Shown: piece by piece, positions 1-7,626 of the stretch
Position numbering within the stretch: the first letter of the stretch is position 1
Layout of the letters: each line of letters starts with the position of its first letter
Source: an uncultured Pseudomonadota bacterium
Lineage (GTDB): Bacteria; Pseudomonadota; Alphaproteobacteria; Rs-D84
Direction of reading: 5' to 3'
Length of the DNA: 58,120 nt
Assembly (NCBI GenBank): GCA_902793005.1
Contig: CADBBQ010000008.1
Coordinates: 1 to 58,120, forward strand
Position numbers and translations under genes: made by a program
The notes under the pieces: generated by a model
Seen by the model: only the letters and a program-made list of their open reading frames with translations
The model's database searches: none
Told to the model about the DNA's origin: nothing

Positions 1-1982
1 CAAACAAACAGTTTATCTCTCCTCACGGAGGTCCAAAAGACACACAAGAAAGACAGATAACTATACCTAGTAATGCGAAATATGTAAGATTACAAATTAG
101 AGCGGTTGGTGATAGGTTATCATCAATGCAACAACAGCTGGAACGCGGTGATACCGCAACCGCGTACACGCCATACAATCCGCTGTGTGCGACGTGTGAC
201 GGGACGATTGTGAATTACACATCAGCAACCGGAACGGTCGTGCAAGATGGCACGCCGACGCCAGAAAACCCGATTGAACCGGTATTCTATCAACAAGGCA
301 ATATGGTCTTGCGCAAGGGTGGCGATTACGCAGATAGCTACGACGCGTCAACGGGAAAGATTACACGTAGAGTCGGTGTAAAAGTGTTGGATGGTACGGA
401 GAATTGGGGAATACAATCTATTAATGATCATGGTATTGCTAATTATCAAAGTACTATGGCAGGTATGCATCCTAGCAGCGGCAGTAACTCTATGATGTCT
501 AGTCATTTTGGTGCAACAGGCAGTCTTATAGCAGAATCGCGTAGGCCCGGATTATTAAAAAGTTCTGGTGATACTTACTTTATTCGTATTTCAAGTGAAA
601 CAGCAAGTACTGTTGCACAATTCAAATCGTGGTTAGCGGCGCAGAAAGCGGCTGGCACGCCCGTTACGATTTACTATGTATTGGAAAATCCGGTCGAGGA
701 AGATTGGACAGAGACATCGTACTGTGAAACGCCAATCAAAATTGCAACTACTAAATACAACGAAACCGCGTTCAGTCCGCTGAATACTGCGTTGGCGAAT
801 GCGATTAGTGTTGTGGACACTGTGGTGTCGAACACGATTGCTCAGGCCGGAAAAATTGCGACTTTGCAGGCACAAAAACAAACCCGTCCAGCGAATGATA
901 CTTGTCCGGCTTATAAACAATGTTTACTGGTTGAGGATGAAAACGGCACGCCGCACTGGTACGAAATCACCGACCCGTTCCGCGATTTCGTCCGCCCAAT
1001 TATCGCGAACAATGTCGCCCCCGCCAGCACCACGAACTCCGCCGGCTACACCCAGTTGGAGTATATCGAGAGTACAGGCACACAGTGGATTGATACGGGA
1101 ATAAAATGGCGTTATGGTTATTCGTTAGAAATAGCATTTACACCAATTCGAACAGGTCCGAACGCAGCTATTTTTGGTGCAAGCAATGGCGATGCATATA
1201 ATAACGGTGAAGTTGCACTATTCTTTCAACGTGATGGATATGATGTAATTTGGCCAACTACAGGTAGCATGACAAGTACCTATCAGCATTTTGGTACTTT
1301 TGCCCTAAATACAAAATATGTTGCTCGATATAATAATTCCGGAATAACAATAGGACAAACCTCTTTAGGGTTTAGTGTATATTCTGGATATGTTTGTGAG
1401 AGGAATTTATTTTTGTTTGCAACAAACCGTGGTGAAGCAAATAAATTCTTTTCCCAGGTAAAAATACATTCAACACGAATTTGGAACAACAATGGAGAGT
1501 TGGTTCGTAACTTTGTTCCGGTAAAACGGAACAGCGATTCTGCGATTGGGATGTATGATACCGTGACGAAAGCGTTCTTTGCGAATGCGGGCACAGGCAC
1601 TTTCACCGCGGGGCCAACTGTCGCGAATACCGACGTGCCGGCAAACGGGACGTGGACCGCGACATGGGCGGCAAATGCCACGACTGGCGTCAGTGCCGGC
1701 ACCATCACCGGCGAGGCGTTGTGTAATGGGGTGGAGGGAACTTACGGTGTTGCCGCAACAAGCGCACAAACATCATCCGCCGATTGGTCCAATAGCGGCG
1801 CAAGTTGTTGGTGCCGGGTAACCGGTGTTGACGATGGTGACGGGGTAAGTGCAGCAAATGGCTCGTGGGTCTTCAGCCTCACGCGCAGTTCGGCCGGCGG
1901 TTGTGCGAACAGCTGTGAGAACTACTGCACGACCTTCGTCAGTAGTCGCGCGGCGTTTATGTCTGCGGTGTTTGGTATGTGA
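1..1982 (+). CDS. Secreted lectin-like (LamG-type) protein, 5' partial
   Basis: The reading frame is open from base 3 with no stop, so the true start lies left of the window; the first internal ATG at 126 is not needed. Seen in order: a region with the alternating small and aromatic residues of beta-sandwich domains, a helical stretch with IATTKYNETAFSPLN, a Cys pair (CPAYKQC) followed by GTPHWYEI, then a domain opening GYTQLEYIESTGTQWIDTG and ending with the AGTGTFTAG motif, which is the usual pattern of concanavalin/LamG-like domains in gut bacterial surface or phage-tail proteins. A Cys-rich tail of about 120 residues closes the protein. The helical stretch and lectin domain are shared with the gene at 25256-26575. 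Binding of glycans at the cell surface is inference; the ligand is unknown. Confidence 0.75.
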   Translation, partial: NKQFISPHGGPKDTQERQITIPSNAKYVRLQIRAVGDRLSSMQQQLERGDTATAYTPYNPLCATCDGTIVNYTSATGTVVQDGTPTPENPIEPVFYQQGNMVLRKGGDYADSYDASTGKITRRVGVKVLDGTENWGIQSINDHGIANYQSTMAGMHPSSGSNSMMSSHFGATGSLIAESRRPGLLKSSGDTYFIRISSETASTVAQFKSWLAAQKAAGTPVTIYYVLENPVEEDWTETSYCETPIKIATTKYNETAFSPLNTALANAISVVDTVVSNTIAQAGKIATLQAQKQTRPANDTCPAYKQCLLVEDENGTPHWYEITDPFRDFVRPIIANNVAPASTTNSAGYTQLEYIESTGTQWIDTGIKWRYGYSLEIAFTPIRTGPNAAIFGASNGDAYNNGEVALFFQRDGYDVIWPTTGSMTSTYQHFGTFALNTKYVARYNNSGITIGQTSLGFSVYSGYVCERNLFLFATNRGEANKFFSQVKIHSTRIWNNNGELVRNFVPVKRNSDSAIGMYDTVTKAFFANAGTGTFTAGPTVANTDVPANGTWTATWAANATTGVSAGTITGEALCNGVEGTYGVAATSAQTSSADWSNSGASCWCRVTGVDDGDGVSAANGSWVFSLTRSSAGGCANSCENYCTTFVSSRAAFMSAVFGM

Positions 1983-2095
1983 TACGTGCCTAACCCCGGC
2001 CCGCTTAGGCTGACGCTACAGCGGGGCCACCCCTTCCCACGACGGAGTGTGATGTGTGTCTGTGCAGCACGCCCGTGGGAAGGGAATGCAACAAA

Positions 2096-2340
2096 TGCCA
2101 AACCCGACAAAATGCAAAAGCGTTTTGTCATCCTGAGCGCAGTCGAAAGCGGTCGTCAGACCGCGCGGATCTGGGTTTGGCAAAGACAAATTTGTTGGCG
2201 CGTATGCGCCATGGCATCAAATATGCCTGGATCCGCGCTCGCGGAACGCTCGCTTTCGACTGCGTTCGATTACTTATGGAACTGTCATTCCAATGTAATC
2301 TCACTACGCTCAGGATGACAAAAGCCTTTGGCTTTTGTCT
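2096..2340. repeat. Hairpin-ended dispersed repeat, copy A
   Basis: About 245 bases matching copies at 39063-39321 and 39696-39957. Each end is a hairpin with GACAAAA/TTTTGTC stems, and the interior pairs ATCCTGAGCG with CGCTCAGGAT and GTCGAAAGCG with CGCTTTCGAC. Copy A has no neighbouring nuclease gene. It lies in the gap of 452 bases between the lectin-like gene and rpsT, which otherwise holds a short tandem repeat and the rpsT terminator; I see no gene in it. Confidence 0.85.
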
Positions 2341-2351
2341 AATTATTCATC

Positions 2352-2386
2352 AACTGAACTCTGAACTTTGTACTCTGAACACTGAA
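2352..2386. repeat. Seven-base-period repeat tract
   Basis: Degenerate head-to-tail units of the form CTGAACT or CTGAACA (reverse GTTCAGA). The same heptad occurs at 10853-10889, 26983-27020, 27181-27221 and 34588-34620, always between a gene end and a terminator or another repeat. Confidence 0.7.
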
Positions 2387-2415
2387 AAAAATCCCGCGAT
2401 TGCGGGATTTTTTTT
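2385..2415 (-). terminator. Intrinsic terminator of rpsT
   Basis: Stem AAATCCCGC with GCGGGATTT, three-base loop, T tract on both strands, so it can stop rpsT on the minus strand and anything arriving from the left. Confidence 0.85.
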
Positions 2416-2434
2416 ATTTTTGCATAATTGCGAT

Positions 2435-2695
2435 TTAAGCAATTTTTGCCAATTTTTTGGTCAAACGCGAAACTTTACGCGCAGCACGTTTTTTCGGCAT
2501 AACTTTGCCGGCGGCCTTCATTATTTTGCTTTCGGCAGAGCGTACCGCCGTTGTTGCCGCGGCCTTGTCCCCGGTTGCAATTGCGGCCAGAGCCTTTTTC
2601 GTTTCGGTTTTTACCGCACTGCGACGTGCAGTGTTGATTGTGTTTTTCTTGATTGTGACCAAGATTCTTTTTTTAGATGACTTGTGATTTGCCAC
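2435..2695 (-). CDS. rpsT: 30S ribosomal protein S20
   Basis: S20 is a small helical protein that binds the 5' domain of 16S rRNA during 30S assembly. The 86-residue product has the family's usual length, the MANHKSSKKR start and the lysine/arginine/alanine-rich helices with the KKALAAI and KIMKAAGKVMPKKRAARK blocks. A purine-rich ribosome site precedes the ATG. It is transcribed alone, divergently from plsY, with a shared AT-rich promoter gap of 82 bases. Nothing is odd about it. Confidence 0.95.
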   Translation of the reverse strand: MANHKSSKKRILVTIKKNTINTARRSAVKTETKKALAAIATGDKAAATTAVRSAESKIMKAAGKVMPKKRAARKVSRLTKKLAKIA

Positions 2696-2777
2696 TGTTT
2701 TTCCTTTTGTTTGTTTTTTTATATGTTTTATGATATTTTATATTAACAAATTATAAAATCAAGGAGAAATATAAAAA

Positions 2778-3365
2778 ATGTTGTGGTTTTTTATCGTTTT
2801 GGTTGCATATATGCTGGGCAGTGTGCCGTCGGGCGTCATTTTGACTAAAATTTTGGGTTATGGTGATTTGCGCCGTGTCGGCAGTGGTAATATCGGTGCA
2901 ACAAATGTAATGCGTGTCGGGGGACTGCGCATTGCGGGTTTGGTTTGGTTGTTGGATATGTTAAAGGCAATGTTGGCGGTATGGTTGGGCGCGTATTTTG
3001 GTGGCGTGGTCGCAGGTGCCTGGTGCGGTTTTGCCGCAATTGTTGGACATTGCTTTCCGGTGTGGCTGCGGTTTCGTGGGGGCAAGGGCGTGTCGTGCCT
3101 GTTTGGAATTATGTTGGCGATTAATCCGGTGATTTTTGTGTTTTGCGGTATCGAATGGTTGGTCGTGGCGTTGGGATTAGGAAAATCTTCGGCCGGGGCG
3201 ATTGTGGTGTTTGGGGTGCTGCCGATTTTGGGGTTTGTGATGAATAATGGCGTTGGTTGGGCGTTTTTGGCAATGTCGGTGTTGTGTCTGTGGAGGCACG
3301 TGGATAATTTGCGTCGTTTGGCCCGTGGCGCGGAATCATCGATTGAGTGGCGGTGGCGCAAATAA
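2778..3365 (+). CDS. plsY: Acyl-phosphate:glycerol-3-phosphate acyltransferase
   Basis: PlsY transfers an acyl group from acyl-phosphate to glycerol-3-phosphate, the first membrane step of phospholipid synthesis. The 195-residue product is an integral inner-membrane protein of the usual length, with GSGNIGATN at residues 35-43 and the second active-site loop FRGGKG at 99-104, both hallmarks of the family. A run of hydrophobic segments fills the rest. Ribosome site AAGGAGAAA lies nine bases before the ATG. The plsC-type acyltransferase for the next step is at 27244-27951. There is no terminator before the following secreted-protein gene, which has its own promoter. Confidence 0.95.
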   Translation: MLWFFIVLVAYMLGSVPSGVILTKILGYGDLRRVGSGNIGATNVMRVGGLRIAGLVWLLDMLKAMLAVWLGAYFGGVVAGAWCGFAAIVGHCFPVWLRFRGGKGVSCLFGIMLAINPVIFVFCGIEWLVVALGLGKSSAGAIVVFGVLPILGFVMNNGVGWAFLAMSVLCLWRHVDNLRRLARGAESSIEWRWRK

Positions 3366-3370
3366 ATCCG

Positions 3371-3399
3371 TTGTTTCTAGGGGCATTTTATGGTATAAT
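3371..3399 (+). promoter_or_regulatory. Sigma-70-type promoter
   Basis: TTGTTT, 17-base spacer, TATAAT preceded by TGG (extended -10). It drives the secreted-protein gene starting at 3438. The same TGGTATAATAT string precedes the gene at 20301. Confidence 0.7.
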
Positions 3400-3437
3400 A
3401 TGCTGAAAGAAATTTTGCATATTTTGGGGGATATGGA

Positions 3438-4322
3438 ATGAGAAAATACATCGCGATTTTTATTGTTTGTATGGTGGTCGTGCCGGCCTTTGCCGCGGGA
3501 CGGTCACTGATTAATAATAATGCATCGCGTGCCGGGATGATTAATGGGGCGGGGCGGATGCCGACTTTGTCTGTGCCATATACTGTAAATAATAATTCGG
3601 TTGTGTCGGGTGCAACCAATAATGCGTCGCGTGATGATGCCGGCGTGGTGGCGGATGATGATGCGTCGGTGGCTGACGATGTGCCGCCGGTTAATCGGGA
3701 CAAGGAAAAATTGGCATGTATCAGTAATAATGTCGGCGTTGGGAATACTTTCGTTTGGGCGTCGAAAGACAGTAACACGTCCAGTTATGCATCGATGGTC
3801 GAAGATGTGAAAAATCCTGAAAATAATGTGTGTTTTGTTTTGGTTGGTATGCGCGCTGATGATTCCAGAATTAATGTTTCGGATATTCAACCACAATATT
3901 TCGAGTGGGGGAAAAATATAACCTGTGGCGCGTGGACTGACGAGGCAAAGTTAGAAAAACGAATTTTGGATGCGAAAAAAACTGCACGGACATTGGCAAC
4001 CGTTGGCGGTGCCGTCGGTGGTGCGGGTATTGGCGTGGGGGCTATGGAATTGTTCGGAAACAAGGCGTTATCTAATATAAACGGATTGCAAGGGTTAGAG
4101 GGACAAAAGCAATTTGATGAAGGGTCTACCGAATGGTATGCGGCCAAGGCGGCGGAACTGAAAAACAAGGCGAAAAACAACAACAGTTTAAAAATCGAAT
4201 ACAATCGGTTTGTTGATTTGGTTGATAATTTGCGGGCAGAGTGCAATGGGGAAAATCCTGATTCAAAATGCAATGATGCGAAATATAAAAACTTGGCAGG
4301 GTTGAAATTGGAAAAATTATAA
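3438..4322 (+). CDS. Secreted protein of unknown function
   Basis: I do not recognise a family. The 294-residue product begins with a clear signal peptide (about residues 1-19, ending AFA), then a low-complexity Asn/Ala/Asp-rich stretch to about residue 90, a Cys-containing domain (residues 95-165), a glycine/valine-rich hydrophobic segment (around 187-207) that could enter a membrane, and a Lys/Asn-rich charged C-terminus. The same order of Cys domain followed by a Gly-rich hydrophobic segment is seen in the product of 50148-51077, so they may be distant relatives; this is inference from architecture only. It has its own promoter and terminator. An envelope or periplasmic location is likely. 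Confidence 0.7.
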   Translation: MRKYIAIFIVCMVVVPAFAAGRSLINNNASRAGMINGAGRMPTLSVPYTVNNNSVVSGATNNASRDDAGVVADDDASVADDVPPVNRDKEKLACISNNVGVGNTFVWASKDSNTSSYASMVEDVKNPENNVCFVLVGMRADDSRINVSDIQPQYFEWGKNITCGAWTDEAKLEKRILDAKKTARTLATVGGAVGGAGIGVGAMELFGNKALSNINGLQGLEGQKQFDEGSTEWYAAKAAELKNKAKNNNSLKIEYNRFVDLVDNLRAECNGENPDSKCNDAKYKNLAGLKLEKL

Positions 4323-4342
4323 TTATATATGCCATATGATTT

Positions 4343-4376
4343 CAGGCCCCAGCATTCGTCGCGGGGCCTGTTTTTA
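4343..4376 (+). terminator. Intrinsic terminator
   Basis: Stem CAGGCCCC with GGGGCCTG followed by five T, after the secreted-protein gene. Confidence 0.85.
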
Positions 4377-4430
4377 TGGGTTGCGATTGGGTCGTGCGTT
4401 TGGTATGTTTTTGAAAAATGGATTTAGGCT

Positions 4431-5456
4431 ATGGATGATTTATTTGATAAATTACTGATTTTGCGGTCGCCGGGTGTCGGGCCGGTCGGATATCAAAATA
4501 TGATTCGACAATTTGGCTCGGTTCAGGCGGCGGCGGCCGGATTGCACGATGATGGTGCGCTGTGTGATAAGGTTATGCGCGAAATGGATGCGGCGGCGGC
4601 GGCCGGGGTGCGGTTCGTTGATGATAGTTCAGAATATTATCCGGTGGCCTTGAAAAATGTTAAAAATCATCCGCCGGTGATTTCGGTGCGGGGAAATATT
4701 GAAACTTTACGGCGTCCAATGGTTGGAATCGTTGGAACGCGACACGCGACCGCCACGGGAATGCGATTCGTTGCAGAATTGGCCGAATCGTTTGCGGCGC
4801 ATAATATTGCGGTTGTGTCGGGGATGGCAATTGGAACCGATACGGCGGCACATCGTGGCGCGCTGCGTGCCGCGGGGAACACCCAGACTGTGGCGGTTTT
4901 GGGCGGTGGGGTTGATTATATATGGCCGGTGGAAAACGAATCGTTGTATTGGGAAATTGTGGAACGTGGTGCCGTTATCAGCGAAATGCCGTTCGGGTTT
5001 GTACCAAAAGGCCCGAACTTTGTGCAACGAAATCGATGGATTGCCGGATTGGCAGATAAATTGATTTTAAGCGAGGCCGATTTGAATTCTGGCAGTATGC
5101 GAACCGCGGATTTCGCAATCGGATTAAACCGTGAATTGTGGGCGGTGCCGTCGCATCCGTCGGATGCACGATCGCTGGGGCCTAATTCGTTAATTGCACG
5201 GGGCGCGGCGCGGTTGTGTTCGGGAAAAAATGATTTTTTCAAAACAGGTGAAAAATCTGTTAAAGGGGATGAAAAAAATTCAAAAAATGATGATGTGGAA
5301 AATTTAGTTTTAGATGCGATTGGTTCGGTTCCGGTTTCAGAGTCTGTATTGGCAGATGTTGTCAAAAAAAGTGTTTCGGAAATTAAACGTTGTTTGGTTG
5401 TTCTGGAATTGCGCGGTTTGGTGCAAAAACAGAACGGCGGATATGTCAGATTATGA
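4431..5456 (+). CDS. dprA: DNA-processing protein DprA
   Basis: DprA binds incoming single-stranded DNA in natural transformation and loads RecA. The 341-residue product has the N-terminal helical/SAM-like part (1-60), the Rossmann-like core with VGTRHAT at 101-107, SGMAIGTDTAAHRGAL at 130-145 and LGGGVDYIWP at 157-166, and a C-terminal winged-helix part (about 285-341) joined by a Lys/Asp-rich linker. That is the full alphaproteobacterial architecture. It sits upstream of dnaA with a 488-base gap. No other competence gene is visible here apart from the pilin-like gene at 13045, so transformation ability is open. Confidence 0.95.
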   Translation: MDDLFDKLLILRSPGVGPVGYQNMIRQFGSVQAAAAGLHDDGALCDKVMREMDAAAAAGVRFVDDSSEYYPVALKNVKNHPPVISVRGNIETLRRPMVGIVGTRHATATGMRFVAELAESFAAHNIAVVSGMAIGTDTAAHRGALRAAGNTQTVAVLGGGVDYIWPVENESLYWEIVERGAVISEMPFGFVPKGPNFVQRNRWIAGLADKLILSEADLNSGSMRTADFAIGLNRELWAVPSHPSDARSLGPNSLIARGAARLCSGKNDFFKTGEKSVKGDEKNSKNDDVENLVLDAIGSVPVSESVLADVVKKSVSEIKRCLVVLELRGLVQKQNGGYVRL

Positions 5457-5944
5457 TAAAAATCTTGTCAATACAATGTATATACATTAGGCGAAAAACC
5501 GGGAAAAAAACGAATCGTTGTCAAAATATAAAAGTTGAAAAAGGAACTAAGAATTTGTTGAAAATTGGAACGGGTGTTCTAAATTTGTAATGTCAAAAAA
5601 AAGAAGAGAAACAAAAACCAAAAAAACATTTGATGATTTGAATTTTTGAGTGTCGGGTGATTTTTTGTGACGAATGTTTTTGAATAAAAATGTTTGGACA
5701 TAATAAAAACCAAAAAAATTAAATTATCAAATTACATTTTTGCGAGAGAGAGTAGGGCATAAATAAACATTGGATTTTTTATCTGAAAATAAAACCAGAT
5801 AAAATTTAATGTTTTTGTGCAGGTGGCTTTTGCAACATTTTTTTGAAAATATTCAATTTAAATGTTGCAGAACAAAACGGTTTGAAAAAATCTCTTGCGC
5901 GGGCAGGAAACTCTTTTCAGAAAGGAAGGAAAAGGAGAAACGGC
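5457..5944 (+). promoter_or_regulatory. Long AT-rich dnaA leader with two inverted repeats
   Basis: No gene is supported in these 488 bases. Two perfect 9-base inverted repeats are visible: TTTTATCTG (5777-5785) with CAGATAAAA (5796-5804), and GCAACATTT (5832-5840) with AAATGTTGC (5860-5868). No clear TTATNCACA DnaA boxes were found by eye, so I do not call an origin. A strong purine ribosome site (AAGGAAAAGGAGAAA) ends the region and fixes the dnaA start at 5945. Confidence 0.5.
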
Positions 5945-7213
5945 ATGCAGGCAGCAACATTAAAACAAAACGCAAATGTATCTGAAATTCGCGATATGAT
6001 TGCGAAGGAGATGGATTTTGCGGCTTGGACTTCTTGGATTGCGCCGTTGGATTTTAATGTTGTGGATGATGTGTTGGTGCTGATTGCACAAAATCAGTTT
6101 TCTGCGGATTATATTTCGGGTGTTTATGGTGCGTTATTAAAAAATGTTGCGGCCGAATTTGGTTTAAATGTGAAATTGGTTGTGCGTGGTGTGGCGGCTG
6201 CATCAATTGCAAATGATAATAATGTGCAATCTTATGATGCGCCGGTTGTGGAAAAAACATCGCCGGTTGCGTTTGATGCGTTTATTTCATCGGATGAAAA
6301 TGCGTTTGCGTTGACGGCGGCAAAACGCGTGGCGGCCGGGGCGGTATCATTTTCGCCACTGTTTATTTATGGGCCGGCGGGTTGTGGAAAATCTTTGTTG
6401 GCGGGTTGTATCAAATCCGAATCGGAAAATGTTATTTTGATGACGGGTGCGGGGTTTGTTTCGGAATTTGCGCGTGCGTTGAAAAATCGTAATGTGTTCG
6501 CGTTCAAGGATTTCTGCCGCAATTGTGATACATTTATTTTGGATGATGTGCAGAGTTTGGCGGGTAAAAATGCAACAACCGAAGAATTCTTGCAATTGGT
6601 TTTGGATTTGCGTGCCGCGGGTAAAAATGTTGTTTTGACATCCACTGTGGCGCCAAATGCTTTGACCGGTTTTGACAGACGCGCCCAATCATTGTTGGCA
6701 TCTGGATTGGTTGTTGATATGGTGGCACCAAACGCAAATGTTAAACACGAAATGTTGGTGCGCGCCGGGGTTAAATCCGACATCGCTGATGCAATTGCAA
6801 AACGTATCGCGGGTAACGGTCATTTGATTGCCGGTGTGGTGAATAAAATCAAAACATATTCTGAATTGATGGGACAGGACGCCACATTGGATGTTGTGGA
6901 ACATTTGTTGGCGGATACATTGGAAAAATTCAAAACACCAATTTCTATGGTTAAAATGATGTGTGAAAAATTGGGCGTTGCATATGATGCAATTTGTGGG
7001 GCGGGGCGTTCAAAATCTTTGGTATTGGCGCGTCAAATCATTATGGTTGTATTGAAAAATTCGACACGGTTATCTTTGACCGAAATTGGAAATTATGTTG
7101 GTAATCGTGATCACGCAACCGTTATGTATGCATTGCGTCAAATTGAAAAGATGAAACAGACTGATTTGGTATTAGATGCACAGATTAACCAATTAATTGC
7201 CGAATGTAAATAA
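5945..7213 (+). CDS. dnaA: Chromosomal replication initiator DnaA, divergent AAA+ domain
   Basis: DnaA opens the origin and recruits helicase. The start is the ATG at 5945 behind a strong ribosome site; the frame extends up to a TTG at 5843 with no such site. The 422-residue product has a domain I-like start, Walker A GPAGCGKS (143-150), Walker B FILDDVQ (197-203) and the C-terminal DNA-binding helix-turn-helix with LSLTEIGNYVGNRDHATV (376-393), the diagnostic DnaA signature, which separates it from Hda. Odd: by hand alignment with E. coli DnaA the box VII arginine finger (SRF) reads QSLLASG and the sensor II arginine (GALNR) reads GVVNK. Domain II is very short. It is followed by a long hairpin rather than by dnaN. 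Confidence 0.93.
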   Translation: MQAATLKQNANVSEIRDMIAKEMDFAAWTSWIAPLDFNVVDDVLVLIAQNQFSADYISGVYGALLKNVAAEFGLNVKLVVRGVAAASIANDNNVQSYDAPVVEKTSPVAFDAFISSDENAFALTAAKRVAAGAVSFSPLFIYGPAGCGKSLLAGCIKSESENVILMTGAGFVSEFARALKNRNVFAFKDFCRNCDTFILDDVQSLAGKNATTEEFLQLVLDLRAAGKNVVLTSTVAPNALTGFDRRAQSLLASGLVVDMVAPNANVKHEMLVRAGVKSDIADAIAKRIAGNGHLIAGVVNKIKTYSELMGQDATLDVVEHLLADTLEKFKTPISMVKMMCEKLGVAYDAICGAGRSKSLVLARQIIMVVLKNSTRLSLTEIGNYVGNRDHATVMYALRQIEKMKQTDLVLDAQINQLIAECK

Positions 7214-7320
7214 ACGGAAATAAAATAACAATACATCTGCTTGTTGTTTGTGCGCTTATGTAGCGTTTGTACACTGCGCTTACAAACAACGGCGCATCTG
7301 TGTCGTTATTTTATTTCGTT
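7213..7320. repeat. Long imperfect hairpin directly after dnaA
   Basis: Outer arms 7213-7229 and 7305-7320 pair with one bulged G; inner arms GTTGTTTGT (7243-7251) with ACAAACAAC (7282-7290) and GCGC with GCGC close an apical loop 7256-7275 that begins TTATGTAGCG and ends TGTACACT. The apex matches that of the hairpin at 18607-18708 after dnaN, although the stems differ in sequence. Its position after the stop codon fits a 3' untranslated structure. Confidence 0.8.
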
Positions 7321-7375
7321 AAAAAGAAGTTTCTGCTTGGTATTTATTGTTTTTTGTAGTGTGATGTTTTTATCT

Positions 7376-7617
7376 CGGTGCGTGTAACGCACCGTCTCCT
7401 TCTTTATGAAAGAAGGAGTACCCGCGTTAGCGGGGGAGGTAATTGTGAAATGTTTGTTTTAATTGGTGTGATTGCAATTAAAAATTATAATTATAAATAA
7501 AAGAATGATGAAATTTTTTATGGCGACTGTCGTCGCCGTGCACAACTACCCCGTCACTCAACCTGATGGTTTCGTGCCACCCCTTCTTTCATAAAGAAGG
7601 GGACGGTGCAAGCACCG
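7376..7617. repeat. MITE-like element with hairpin termini
   Basis: About 242 bases bounded by inverted ends: CGGTGC, short spacer, GCACCGTC, then a palindrome TCCTTCTTTATGAAAGAAGG. The right end (7577-7617) is the reverse complement of the left (7376-7422) with few differences. Internal hairpins CCCGC/GCGGG and GGCGAC/GTCGCC are present and no coding frame. A right-half copy lies at 27100-27168. It fills most of the dnaA-parE gap. Confidence 0.75.
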
Positions 7618-7626
7618 AAATGTTTT

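Noticed and set aside
2054..2680. A 208-codon plus-strand frame
   Set aside because: It runs through repeat copy A, the rpsT terminator and the antisense of rpsT; no ribosome site and repeat-like composition.
5457..5944. Replication origin beside dnaA
   Set aside because: AT-rich with inverted repeats, but no TTATNCACA-type boxes were found by eye and alphaproteobacterial origins are often away from dnaA.
5945..7213. Calling the gene hdaA instead of dnaA because of the altered AAA+ motifs
   Set aside because: Hda lacks the C-terminal DNA-binding domain, which is present here with the RDHATV signature.
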